From Gelatoporia subvermispora B (Eukaryota > Basidiomycota > Agaricomycetes > Polyporales > Gelatoporiaceae): 64,000 nucleotides of DNA. Both the position numbers and the translations under genes were made by a program. The stretch spans positions 654,843 to 718,842 of the forward strand of contig KB445791.1 in NCBI GenBank assembly GCA_000320605.2, written 5' to 3'. How positions within the stretch are numbered: the first letter of the stretch is position 1; every line of letters begins with the position of its first letter. The notes below the pieces were generated by a model. That model did no database searches, was not told where the DNA came from, and saw only the letters and a program-made list of their open reading frames with translations. Positions 12,401-22,175 of the stretch are shown piece after piece.

Positions 12401-15400
12401 CGGACGACGACTCCAGCTCTGATCAAGGTGATCAGTCGGACCGACCCATCAACATCTACGGTCAAAGCATATATACCGATGACGAGACCGACGAGGAAGC
12501 GGAAAGCGTCGTTCCTGAGCCTATTAACGGCGCGGCCCAGGATAGTGGAACTCGCCCGGTTGTACCAGACTTCGGGCCCACAGTCCTTGTGTCTCGGCCT
12601 GTACCGCAGGCTAATGTCTCTGCGGGCGAGATCATGGAAGAGGTGGATACCGAATCAGTGCCTCCGGGCATTACTCGGGTCCACGTACCTCCCTTCATGA
12701 TGGACCCTGAATATCCAGTGGTGCCTTCATTGACAGACCACGCCTCCGCTAGGCTCGGAGACTTGTACATCCAGAGAGCGAAGCGTTTGCTGTCAAGGTT
12801 CTATCCCTACTGCTCTCCGAGCTGTCAGGGTCCCTTCGGTGACCTCGATGTTATCGATATCGTCTTCTCCTGGTATTTGAGAACCCGGGACGATACCTAT
12901 GTCATGATACAGGAGCACGTACCTCCGGCGCTCAGTCGTCACTTTGTTGTCCCGGTCGAGCAATTCCGCAGCCCGCAGTTCAACCCCCCAAGGTGGTTCG
13001 CGGAACTCGTCCGGGAAGCTCATGATGATGATGAGCTGGATCTAGACCGCTACGACGAATCTATGGGTGACGTGCTTAGCCTTGAACCCGTTTCGGTCTT
13101 GAACGGTATGTTGCCTTGGCCTGAACATGCGCTCCGGCACGGCATCGACGAAGCCCGCTTCGTTCTCCTTGAACGCTTTGCAGATGACGTTGTCATCCTC
13201 GACAAGTACTTCGCTTTGTGGCTAGCTGTTCCGGTTCCCCTGCTGCTTAATGAAAGGTTTAACCTTGTCAGTTGGTGGATCCGGCAGTCTGGTCACGCGC
13301 GCACCTGGCCGCCCGAGGAGTACCTGGATGGATGGGATAATGATGGTCCGAATCCGGACAATAACCCGAGCGATTTGGGCGGCGATAGAACCCCGCCTGC
13401 TGTAGAACTGAATGCAGTAGCTACTCGAGGACGACAAGCCGAGCACGATAACTTACCTGCCTTGCAGCGCAATGCTGCCCGGCCTCAGGACTTCAAACGG
13501 AAGATACCTGAGCCGGCGGTGGTCGTTGTTGAAATCAATGGGTATCCCGCTCGGGCACTACTTGATTCCGGGTCCCTCGCAGACTTCATGTCATCTAAAT
13601 TAGCGCATCAGCTTGGAATTAAGACGTTCGAGCTGGAAAAACCCTTACCTGTGCATCTCGCTGTACAAGGGTCCCGGGCTAAGATCAATGTTGGCTGCTC
13701 GGCTGAAATCAAGTACCAGGCCATAAGGGAGAGCCGGTATTTTGATATAGTAAACTTGCTCAACTATGACCTAATTTTGGGTACTCCCTTCTGGTTTCAG
13801 CACCAGATATCAGTTGGATTGAACCCTACCGCTGTCGCGGTCGGGAGTCCTATTGGTCTGCCCATCGAGGGACAACAGGTTCGCGTTCTCGAGTCGCGCG
13901 CGGCTGACATGTTCGAGAACGAGATGGAGCGTGCACGTCTTCACATCCGGGAATACGCGGCTTCCATCTGTGTGTCCACGAGCGACACCCCACTGCCACC
14001 GTTGCGCGTCATCAACCACACCATCCCGTTGATAGACGAGGGGAAGGTTTACCACTGGAGGCCGTCAAAGTGTCCCGATGCGCTGCGCTCGGCCTGGAAC
14101 GAGAAGCGCGACGCGTATATTAAGACGGGTCGCTGGCAGATTTCGAACGCGCGCAATACCAGCCCGATGCTTCTCTTGATGAAGCCGGGCACGGGCGTGA
14201 AGGGGGTGCCTCCTAAGTTGCGAGTTGTGTGTGATCTGCGTGAACGTAACGCTAACACTCACAAAGTTACATCTCCTCTCCCGGACATGGAGGGTATCCT
14301 CCGGCGTGTCGCCAAGAGAAAATATCGGTCCCTGATCGATGGTAAAGATGCATATGAGCAAATTCGCATAGAACCTGAGCACGTACCTCGTACTGCCATG
14401 ACTACCCCAGACGGTAACATGGTCAATTTGGTATTACAGCAGGGTGACTGTAATGCTGTAGCAACCTACCAATCACTCATGAACCATATCTTTGCACCAT
14501 ATCTGACGGTTTGGATGGACGTGTACCTTGATGATATTATTGTCTATTCGGACACATTAGACGAGCATGTCAAGCATGTCAAGATTGTGATTGACTTACT
14601 TCGGAAGGAGAAATTCTTCTTGGGTGCCGACAAGCTCAAGATCCTCTGTCCTGAAATGCGTATTCTCGGTCGGATAGTGGACGACTTTGGAATCCGCATG
14701 GATCCCGACAAGGTGGATTCAGTCATTAATTGGAAGACCCCGACTACAAAGGAGCTCTTACGGGGCTTCCTTGGGTCGGTGGGGTACTTGGCTGATGACA
14801 TCGCAACTGTTCGCATCCCGATGGGAATCTTGACATCCCTGACCGGGGCGGATGCTAGTTTCAAGTGGGACCATACCCATCAACAAGCATTCGAGCGCAT
14901 CAAGCATCTTGTGCACACTCACCGAAATCACCACCGCGTTCCTCTCAACTACGGGCGTGGTGCACCTCACATTTGGCTCGTGACGGATGGGTCCCACGGG
15001 GGTGTTGCTGGTGTCGTTTCGCAGGGCGAGGATTTTAAGACCGCCCGGGTCGCCGCCTTCTTCTCTGCAAAGCTCTCATCTGCGCAAGCTAACTACCCTG
15101 TACACGAGATTGAAATGCTCGCAGGTGTGGAAGCTATGTTGCGACACCGGGATATTCTGCTTGGCTGCCATTTCACTTGGTTGACGGACCATAAGGGGTT
15201 GGTGCATCTGCTCAACCAGAAGAACTTGTCCGGCCGGCAGGCCCGTTGGTTAGAAAAGATATCGGAGTACGATTTTGAGGTTCAATACGTACCGGGCGTT
15301 GAGAACGTTCTTGCGGATGCTCTATCGCGTATTTACACCGCTGACGGTCCTGGCACGGTTCGCGCTCCCTCAGAATATGTCGCTCACGACGATGACGATG

Positions 15401-18400
15401 CGTTCGCATCTACTTTGGCGACACATGCCATTTCTATGCCCGTGTTTACTGGCATAGAAGCGTTGGCCGTCACAACACGGGGTCAGCGTGGGCGTGCAGC
15501 ATCACATACAACACATACCTCGCCGGTCAATATGCGCACACAGCCGGTGCGCCGTGAACACTCTCTTCCTGCTCCGCGGGGTCGTGCAGGCCATCAACGC
15601 CGCTGTCGCATCTGCAACATGACAGGACACTCCGAGGAGGCTCACACACCTTATCCCCAGGCGCGTCCGCGCTCTCCACCTCGTTCCCTGTCGCGACCTC
15701 GTCAGGCATCCTTGTCACGTCCTGCGTCGCGGGCTTCCACGAGGCCTCCATCCCGGACAACAGCTCGTTCGTCTCGAGCTACACGGAGGGCGGTTAGTTC
15801 TTCGCCAGCTCGCAGGAGCCGGGGTGCCCGTGTACCCGTGCTTGACCGCCCACAGCGTGTTTCTAGACCTCGTCAGCCTCCTGTCCCTCCAGAGACAGGG
15901 CGGCCTGAAACGTCCAAGGAATTCGCGAAACGGATCCATCGTGTCATCCTGCACGGACCTCGTGCTGGACGACAGGAGGGCGCAAGCCAGGGAAGCGAGC
16001 ATCGCTCCCCCGGCACAATGTCAGCAGGACCAAAGGCTTGTAGTCTCTGTGGGACTCCCCACGCTCGTGAGAGATGTCCTAGGGCAGCTCCACGGAATGT
16101 GGCATTCGAAGACTCCGACTCAGGACCAGACTTCTCCTCATACAGGAGGGCGCATCCCACGGAGTCAAGGGACTTTGACAGGGAAGCACTGCCTGATCAT
16201 ATCCCTTCTGATCATCTGTCGCAATACTCCAGTGATTTGATCAGCCATATCACGGATAGTTACGACGGTATAGACTTACGACATGTCCTTCGAGGACGTT
16301 ACGAGGACGACCCTGTATTCAGGGAGATTCTAACCAATCCGAAGAACCACAAGAACTTCTTCGTGAAGAATGGTCTTGTGTATGTGAAGGAACGGCAGTC
16401 TGGTCTGCTGTGTATCCCAGATGTAAGGATTGGTGGACGAAGTGTGCGTGAGCTCGTGATACGACATGCTCATTCGCTGCTCGCTCACCTTGGAGCTAAC
16501 AAGACACTGGGTCTTCTTCGGGACAATGTCTGGTGGAAGTCTATCGTCACGGATGTACACAAGTACTGCGAGTCCTGCATGACCTGTAAACGCAGTAAGC
16601 CAGCTAATCAGAAGCCGTACGGGTTACTCAACTCACTTTCGGTTCCGACATACCCTTGGGAATGTGTCGGCATTGATTTTGTTGGACCTCTCCCGGAGTC
16701 TAAGGACAGAGACGGCTCCTATGACTCCATCACTGTGGTAATTGACCTCCTTACAGCCATGGTGCATTTGATTCCGAGCCGAACAAACTACAACGCGAAG
16801 CAAGTCGCTGAGCTCGTCTACTCAGAGGTGTATAAACATCATGGCTTGCCTCGTGCCATAGTCAGTGACCGGGATGTCGTGTTCACAGGGCAGTTCTGGA
16901 CTCACCTTAACAAGCTTCTCGGGATTGAACTGCGTATGTCGAGCGCATATCACCCTGAGTCAGATGGAGCCACGGAACGAGCCAATAGGACGGTGACACA
17001 GATGTTAAGACAGTGTGTTTCTCCCAATCAGCACGATTGGGTGACTCGTCTTCCATCTATAGAATTCGCTATTAACCTCGCCCGCTCAGAGTCCACTGGC
17101 TACGCACCGTTCTTCCTGAATACCGGGCGTATGCCTCGCCCTCTGATCTGGGACAATCCGGGACCAGATGAGTATCCCGGGGTACGAGCCTATGCCCTAC
17201 ACGTGAAAGCGGCCATCTTCGCAGCCCACGATAGCATCATTGCAGCCCGGGTAAAGCAGACTCGCGACGCAAATAGGCGTCGGAGGCCTTCTCCATTCCA
17301 GGAAGGCGATCTGGTTTACCTATCTACTAAGAACATTTCGCTACCCAAGGGGATGGCCCGCAAATTGTCTCCAAAATACATAGGGCCCTACCGTATCCTC
17401 CGAGACTTCGGGAACAATTCGTATCGTCTGGACTTGTCGCCTAGCCTTCGGCGTCGCGGTATTCACGACATCTTCCACTCCTCGCTTCTCCGGATTCACG
17501 AACCGAATGACGATCGTCTGTTTCCCGGACGGCTGGATAGCCAGCTCCTGGATTTGGATGATCCGGAGGGCGAGCGAGAGTGGTCCATCAGTAAGATCCT
17601 GTCACATAGAGGGTCAGCAACCGACGCTGTTTTTGAAATCCTCTGGACGTCGGGTGACCGCACTTGGGTACCCTACGCGCAGATCCCGAACGTAGCCGCA
17701 CTCACCGACTACCTTGAGCTCTTAGGCGTCGAGCGCATCACTGATTTGCGCGACGGCTCGGGCTCGCCTCCTGACGACCCGCATGTGTACCTGGGTATGG
17801 TCGATCTCGAGCCGCCGCTCGAAGCACCTATAAAGGCTGCTCCTCACTCTGGAGCTCATCAGTTCTATATCCCCTCTTCTTACAGGACAATTCACTCACC
17901 TTCCGCTTCTCGACATCGCTCCTCCTCCATGACCTGGCCGGCTAATGTTCATCGCAACAAATTCGGCGACCTCGTCTTCTTCGACCCCACCCTGAAAGTC
18001 TCCGTCGCCTTCACCGCCGCTCAAGTCCGTTCGTACGTTCGGTTCGACCGCCTTCTTCGGACTCAGACCAATCCCATATTCACTCCCTCCGAGTTCCCCG
18101 GCGGATACGGCGACTTCACCATCCTTTGGAATTCCAGCGGCACTAGCTCGTTCGGGCTCTCCCAGTATACCTTACACGACCGCTCCTACGTCATCTCGCC
18201 TCGTCCCCCTCCTGACGCTAACGAAATCGCCCCTCTCCCCGGGCCTAAGATCATCAAAACAGGATTGGACTTACCTCAGTCGAGCATGACCGCGGTCATC
18301 AGATCCCTCACCGAATCGACCTCTCGCTCTTATGCTGCCCAGGACCGCCTCGCCGCTCAGGGGCGCAGTACCAAGCGTCCCCGGACCTCTTCCTTCCCCA

Positions 18401-18732
18401 CCATCGACTCCTCGCAGCCCTTCGCGGCCCACCCGGCATTCCCTACCAGCGCGGCTCGCGACCACACCTCTTTCCCTACCATGCCTTCTTCTTCGGCTCA
18501 TACTACTCCGGTCGCTCGAGTCGCCGCCATTACGAAGCCGTCCAAGGGGAAGAAGTCGTCTAAGGCGAAGGTTCCGGCGACGGACAGGTCGACAGGGGAC
18601 GACGTCGCAGAGGTTCCGGCGGAAAAGGTTGACAAGGCTGGGTTGTACAAGTACAGCGATGACGAAGACGAGGATGCGCATGGAGAACCTGACGAGGACG
18701 AGAGCATGATCGAGGCCGGTCAGGCGGCGTAG
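9439..18732 (+). CDS. giant single-frame Gag-Pol polyprotein (3097 aa)
   Basis: Modules in order, by residue. 1-540 is Ser/Arg/Asp-rich and precedes gag. ~545-700 is a retrotransposon gag core. ~700-840 is Gly-rich. 845-858 is a CCHC knuckle (CYNCKEKGHFSRNC). ~890-1340 is an acidic spacer with no family I recognise. The protease motif DSGS is at 1376. RT carries YLDD at 1696-1699. RNase H starts near 1850 (TDGS, with E, D and D in HEIEM, LTDHKG and LADALS). ~2015-2260 is an SR-rich insertion with two further Cys/His knuckles at 2056 and 2201. Integrase has an HHCC finger (from H2343 to C2377) and a D2413, D2477, E2513 triad with D-35-E spacing. A chromodomain-like segment starts near W2715. 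~2770-3097 is an extra C-terminal region with an acidic tail. No stop or frameshift separates gag from pol. The first ATG lies 188 nt after the LTR. All catalytic residues I checked are present, so an active protein is possible. Confidence 0.95.
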   Translation: MSSGYNLRAGPRRGTITAATSRANPGAYIPPSASDGGAREEPVESITESAGSAVSAANSDPLEGSGVPVGVPPSGDEPDGEPRSGQSKSRSDLRESSSLTDVSSILDNLKIEEQSIYLDSSEPARAMDESPDEQPEERRGRQSRWSLSLDVAAFRRPAVSSPTVGTTSTPAAVPLETTAISAAVMEPTEEIRANRRARVEDYHSDSDEESRGEGPSRSKGKTMDARNWGAVDIPHEELDPEAQRRALNSFAKGGERTKDLTGPSEGEDPGNLSEQELREAVRLWKARKRASAHQDLPTEAGGDSLLDEDRLGRSKRDSSRRGTRGRPRARSRSSDGPRENREQSPRDIDCTKRHGSADSSQSDGDENDLGYGPPHKRRRAKSRRHRSGDRTSSRQAVPAGERTRLGTLRNTDALVDSVLAGRDSQRPTHSPDGWRRRYTSLRPATQIEPDSYLGQAIHGVGGRAGDPTDPSSSSSSSNSSGSDSDSEDSTTLSSSSGHRSRGSRRSRRHRWSGSRRRSRRSHRHRRRRSSRTSRTRSHPLLKPREPDAYDGRTDVNAFHRFIHQSTDYVDGYGLPDWRQVSALSYFLKDKAYEFYVNTVSRNPRNWTLRRFFIELFNYCFPIDFRYRMRDKLERFRQTDKSVLDYVHQLEALLLSAGVLSEQDKVERLWKGFKPSIQRGLYLDHLTPTSATWERVVTVAQYVEMADRAFTEPHSSGNNGGGQGGGGGGGHGGGNHGGGNGGGGNGSGGGGQGQPRRRTPGPRGGGGSTPRPSGSQPSTSKFSTKPGPPQAQAQFRRRDGERRFPSARPSGQGSSGGNHRNDQQSGTGAPKLSDQEKARLAAEDRCYNCKEKGHFSRNCPKANQVKTDRKGQPPGVPSYSIEPSFGSAERLRDLAASTVRVDTDVVGLHSVGFWAADNNVPDLQSVSDSESEEDEEDILSPSQEPYYVDEDLPEFDPSDLGVPDPSLDNAILEVMAMSVNDHRAASPPADDDSSSDQGDQSDRPINIYGQSIYTDDETDEEAESVVPEPINGAAQDSGTRPVVPDFGPTVLVSRPVPQANVSAGEIMEEVDTESVPPGITRVHVPPFMMDPEYPVVPSLTDHASARLGDLYIQRAKRLLSRFYPYCSPSCQGPFGDLDVIDIVFSWYLRTRDDTYVMIQEHVPPALSRHFVVPVEQFRSPQFNPPRWFAELVREAHDDDELDLDRYDESMGDVLSLEPVSVLNGMLPWPEHALRHGIDEARFVLLERFADDVVILDKYFALWLAVPVPLLLNERFNLVSWWIRQSGHARTWPPEEYLDGWDNDGPNPDNNPSDLGGDRTPPAVELNAVATRGRQAEHDNLPALQRNAARPQDFKRKIPEPAVVVVEINGYPARALLDSGSLADFMSSKLAHQLGIKTFELEKPLPVHLAVQGSRAKINVGCSAEIKYQAIRESRYFDIVNLLNYDLILGTPFWFQHQISVGLNPTAVAVGSPIGLPIEGQQVRVLESRAADMFENEMERARLHIREYAASICVSTSDTPLPPLRVINHTIPLIDEGKVYHWRPSKCPDALRSAWNEKRDAYIKTGRWQISNARNTSPMLLLMKPGTGVKGVPPKLRVVCDLRERNANTHKVTSPLPDMEGILRRVAKRKYRSLIDGKDAYEQIRIEPEHVPRTAMTTPDGNMVNLVLQQGDCNAVATYQSLMNHIFAPYLTVWMDVYLDDIIVYSDTLDEHVKHVKIVIDLLRKEKFFLGADKLKILCPEMRILGRIVDDFGIRMDPDKVDSVINWKTPTTKELLRGFLGSVGYLADDIATVRIPMGILTSLTGADASFKWDHTHQQAFERIKHLVHTHRNHHRVPLNYGRGAPHIWLVTDGSHGGVAGVVSQGEDFKTARVAAFFSAKLSSAQANYPVHEIEMLAGVEAMLRHRDILLGCHFTWLTDHKGLVHLLNQKNLSGRQARWLEKISEYDFEVQYVPGVENVLADALSRIYTADGPGTVRAPSEYVAHDDDDAFASTLATHAISMPVFTGIEALAVTTRGQRGRAASHTTHTSPVNMRTQPVRREHSLPAPRGRAGHQRRCRICNMTGHSEEAHTPYPQARPRSPPRSLSRPRQASLSRPASRASTRPPSRTTARSSRATRRAVSSSPARRSRGARVPVLDRPQRVSRPRQPPVPPETGRPETSKEFAKRIHRVILHGPRAGRQEGASQGSEHRSPGTMSAGPKACSLCGTPHARERCPRAAPRNVAFEDSDSGPDFSSYRRAHPTESRDFDREALPDHIPSDHLSQYSSDLISHITDSYDGIDLRHVLRGRYEDDPVFREILTNPKNHKNFFVKNGLVYVKERQSGLLCIPDVRIGGRSVRELVIRHAHSLLAHLGANKTLGLLRDNVWWKSIVTDVHKYCESCMTCKRSKPANQKPYGLLNSLSVPTYPWECVGIDFVGPLPESKDRDGSYDSITVVIDLLTAMVHLIPSRTNYNAKQVAELVYSEVYKHHGLPRAIVSDRDVVFTGQFWTHLNKLLGIELRMSSAYHPESDGATERANRTVTQMLRQCVSPNQHDWVTRLPSIEFAINLARSESTGYAPFFLNTGRMPRPLIWDNPGPDEYPGVRAYALHVKAAIFAAHDSIIAARVKQTRDANRRRRPSPFQEGDLVYLSTKNISLPKGMARKLSPKYIGPYRILRDFGNNSYRLDLSPSLRRRGIHDIFHSSLLRIHEPNDDRLFPGRLDSQLLDLDDPEGEREWSISKILSHRGSATDAVFEILWTSGDRTWVPYAQIPNVAALTDYLELLGVERITDLRDGSGSPPDDPHVYLGMVDLEPPLEAPIKAAPHSGAHQFYIPSSYRTIHSPSASRHRSSSMTWPANVHRNKFGDLVFFDPTLKVSVAFTAAQVRSYVRFDRLLRTQTNPIFTPSEFPGGYGDFTILWNSSGTSSFGLSQYTLHDRSYVISPRPPPDANEIAPLPGPKIIKTGLDLPQSSMTAVIRSLTESTSRSYAAQDRLAAQGRSTKRPRTSSFPTIDSSQPFAAHPAFPTSAARDHTSFPTMPSSSAHTTPVARVAAITKPSKGKKSSKAKVPATDRSTGDDVAEVPAEKVDKAGLYKYSDDEDEDAHGEPDEDESMIEAGQAA

Positions 18733-18783
18733 ATGAAGCGCGACGAGTTGACCATCGTATGAGGACGATGGCCGGAGGGCGTA

Positions 18784-19073
18784 TGTAGCGAGCGCGTGGC
18801 TTACGACGCGAGCGGTTGAGGTACCTGCCGTTTCGGGAACCCTAGAGTCGTCTAGGGTTCGTCTATCTTTTACTTTCACTTCCCTTTCCCCCATTTTCCT
18901 GCAGTCGTTATACCCCCCAGTTCATTGTCCGACTCCCCCTAGCTATATAAGACCCGACGTTTGTATGCTACGGACAGCGCACTTGGAATAGAGACTCAAT
19001 CCCTGTTCTCGCACCGAGTGCCTCTTCCCATCACGTGTGCCGCCACCTGCCCTATCCGGCAGCGAGCGTCACA
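18784..19073 (+). repeat. 3' LTR of the Ty3/gypsy element
   Basis: Right-hand copy of the 290-bp repeat, 51 nt after the gag-pol stop. The bases just before it (ggccggagggcgta) are purine-rich and may be the polypurine tract. The target duplication agttg follows at 19074-19078. Confidence 0.95.
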
Positions 19074-19078
19074 AGTTG
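19074..19078. repeat. target-site duplication, right copy (agttg)
   Basis: Matches the five bases at 8956-8960 on the other side of the element. Confidence 0.9.
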
Positions 19079-22000
19079 GTCGCCGCTTGAGCTTATCGGC
19101 TCTAGTGAGTACGTTGACATTTATCAGGTGAACAGATCAAGGTTCCAGATACTAAGATATTATCAGCGACCTGTGTCTGTCTGCTGCCAGATGTCTGATC
19201 CCGAGAACAATGCCCTATGTACGTGATGCAACCCCTATGGCCTCAGCATTGACTCCCCTATCATTCTGCACCCTGATTCTCACAGGGTCGGGATGTCGCG
19301 CGTGGAGATCATTCTCGCAGGTGGTACCACTGGTCACAACCACGTAGTGATCCGATGTCGGGCAATGGACAGCCTCTGGTATTGATGGTGCTCGATCACA
19401 GAACATTAGTCATCAGTAGTGTCTACATGATCCCTCCCTGCCAGACAGTGTACGACCCTGTTGTTCGATTCCTGAGCCAATGCCGGAACCATGCGATCCC
19501 TGGTGCCACGGATCATGTCTACGACACTTCACTGCCTGAGGGAAAGCTGTCGCACATCATTGTATAGATCAACCCTGAGCGTGCACCGCACACTTTGGTC
19601 TGAACTAATTTCAGGCAACATGTATGTTCCTGGGGAGTTGGGCTAAGCGGCTTGGTCACTGCAAAGTCATGCATCACAGTGAAAAGCGACGGTTTCGGCG
19701 AGACCCGTGATGCCCCTCGTCGGCAACTGAGGCAAGACCTACATAGGACAGATGATCTGAGCGTCGTCGGAGCCCTTATTGATAGCCCGCGGATGTTTTC
19801 GTGATCATCGATCCGCTCTGCCGTCTGTGGAGCCCGGAGCATACATATATGCATGTTGCTTCACAACCCCGCTCAGATCCATCATTGCCAACGTCACCCT
19901 ATGTCACCAAACAGTGCTATGGTGATTATGGCAACTGTGAGATGTTCGCAAGATCGCAAACCCGCCGAACCTCAATCCTGCGTTGAGTGTCTGAAAGACG
20001 CTGCATCAATTATTTCCGTTTTGGACGAGTTCACGCCCCATACAGCCACTGCGAACAAATATTTGCACTACCACGTGATCGAGTTGGGCAGGCGTGTTTT
20101 GCCTTCAATCAGCGGTCGCGAAGTCTCCTACGGCCACCCATAGTAAGATCTCGGGATCATTGAACTATCAGCGGCTGGTTGGACGGTTTTATCAGATTGC
20201 ATCGCTTCTCTTTTCTATACACAGCGCCATCGTGTATGGAGAATGAGTATTGTGACATGGCGATACGATAACCTACTGGATCACAGTCGAACTGACTGTA
20301 CTTTTTCATCGTAATTATCAATGCAGGTATAGATTACTACTGTATTGTGACGTTCCCCCGTCGAACAAGTCTGTACGCCAGAAACCCCTTCGGCGCCGTA
20401 GCCAGGCAAAATGCTTACGAGTTACGACACGACAACTGAAGTCGCGACCACGGATATCGTAATCCATCTGTACCAGGTCTCCGATAACGATGATCACACA
20501 TTGTTACGATGTGGATGTTCACGTAAGTAGCTCTATTTGTACTGTTTGATATATTATTCGGATTTCATCAGGTGAGTTCGGATCCCGTCCTCGTAGGAAC
20601 TACACCATAGGCTCATAGCTCGACGAACCAGCGAACAGGGTAAACCCACAGTCCGTAATTCTGCTGTGGAAGTTCGCTTATTGTCCATCGAGACCATATC
20701 TCAGGCAGTTCAAGAGCAGGCAACGTGCCATTCGATGAGAGCGAGGAGGTGGACGCTCGCAAGTTCGGTCTATCCTCGAGAGAGTCGGGGCCTGTCTGGG
20801 GCATGAGCTCCGGAAATCTTCTTCATAGGTCCGGGATCATGCCAACTATGTTCTTCTTGTCGAATGGCGGGGATACGTGCATAAACATCGGCGCAATTGC
20901 AGCCTGAACGGCGAGTAGCTGTGGCGACCATCGCCGCCAATTATATCCAGTAGGCTATAATTATCGCCTGACCTGCTTCTGAGCATGCGCTGGAATAGAC
21001 CAGAGCGGGCCGTGTCCCATGAGTACGTCTACGAACGCTTAAAGGAAGCTTTAGTCCTTGCTAAATTTGGCTGCTCGTGCCTCCGGGCGCTTCTAAAAAT
21101 AGATCCGCCAGGTCACCTGCGACTACCAGCGACGTCACTTCTGCCCCATCCTAAGCTTCGGCACACCTCTCTATGTGAATGCCGAGACTACACAGCATGA
21201 TCCAGTAGGGTTTTCACTCACGCAAGTCTCTCTATAGCACTTGACGAGATCTCTACCTGTTTCGGAAGTGAAAATAAAACATTCGTCAGCCTCCAACAGG
21301 TCGTAATGGTCCACCCATCAAGCCACCTCCTTGTTTCTGAGGACCTACAGATGTCTGTCTGTATACACCAGAACGCAGGTTCTTTTTTGGCCTTTTACCG
21401 GAGAAATTGTGCAAGTGGAGCCACCCGTGGACGCAGCTGCATGAGCCGAGATCATCTGCCACTGTGTTATGTGACCTCCGTCAGATTTTTACAGTCTTGG
21501 CTGCCTTGACTCTGGTTTCAGGTACTATGCGGTCTACTTATCGTATCTGTCTTGCTTGCTCCACTCGGTCATTTTGGAAACCACCAACACGACAACCATC
21601 TCCACAGATGTTCGTACTGGCTGTCTCCCAACCACAGCGCATTCTAGCTGCGTACCAACCTTGTGCATGCGACTGCTGCAATTAACTGGGATTACCTCGG
21701 ACAACACATCAACAGCTCTCCATGCACACTGAACATCTTGCAACCGGGTGCTCCTCGGTGTCAGCCTCCGTCTATGTGAGGATCACATTGGCTACGATGC
21801 TTGTCCGCCTGCATTGCTGACACTTAGCGAACAACTCCCGGGCTGATGCGTAGAAGAAAAAAGCAGGGCAGAAGCTCGATTATGTTTCGCCGGCCTGTCC
21901 TTGGCCTCAGTGATGCCGTAGATGGAATCCATTTGTGTCCTCGCCTGCCACTTCACTGCCAAATATTTTCCGACGCCCGACTATAAAGCCATTGTCAACG

Positions 22001-22175
22001 TCGGCTCAGTTCTCTATCGGTCCACTTGTATCTCACCGACCCTCGAAGGGACTGAGCTAGCGACACGCAACGAAAAGCCGCTACCACACAGCGTCTGCCT
22101 GTACTTTGGTATGTCTACTGTTCAGGCGATCCCAGCATACCGAGGCTGATATATTGCTACGACTCACCAGTGATC
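19079..22175. other. intergenic region between retroelement and GH7 copy A
   Basis: Only short, broken frames are present. A stretch near 19280-19570 weakly recalls the N-terminus of a GMC oxidoreductase but carries stops and shifts. The last 250 bp form the GH7 promoter, with a TATAAA at 21982-21987. I see no intact gene. Confidence 0.55.
21982..21987 (+). promoter_or_regulatory. TATA box candidate of GH7 copy A
   Basis: TATAAA lies 189 bp upstream of the ATG at 22176. Motif match only. Confidence 0.4.

Larger units (their letters stand above)
8961..19073 (+). mobile_element. complete Ty3/gypsy (chromovirus-like) LTR retrotransposon
   Basis: The element is 10,113 bp. It has two 290-bp LTRs (8961-9250 and 18784-19073) that begin TG and end CA, and is flanked by the 5-bp direct repeat agttg (8956-8960 and 19074-19078), a target-site duplication. 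Reading the LTRs block by block I found no difference. One long uninterrupted frame (9439-18732) encodes gag, a CCHC knuckle, protease, reverse transcriptase, RNase H and integrase in that order; integrase after RT places it in Ty3/gypsy rather than Ty1/copia. A chromodomain-like segment follows the integrase. Identical LTRs, an intact frame and a clean duplication indicate a very recent insertion that may still be competent. It sits between genes and interrupts no model I can see. Confidence 0.96.
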
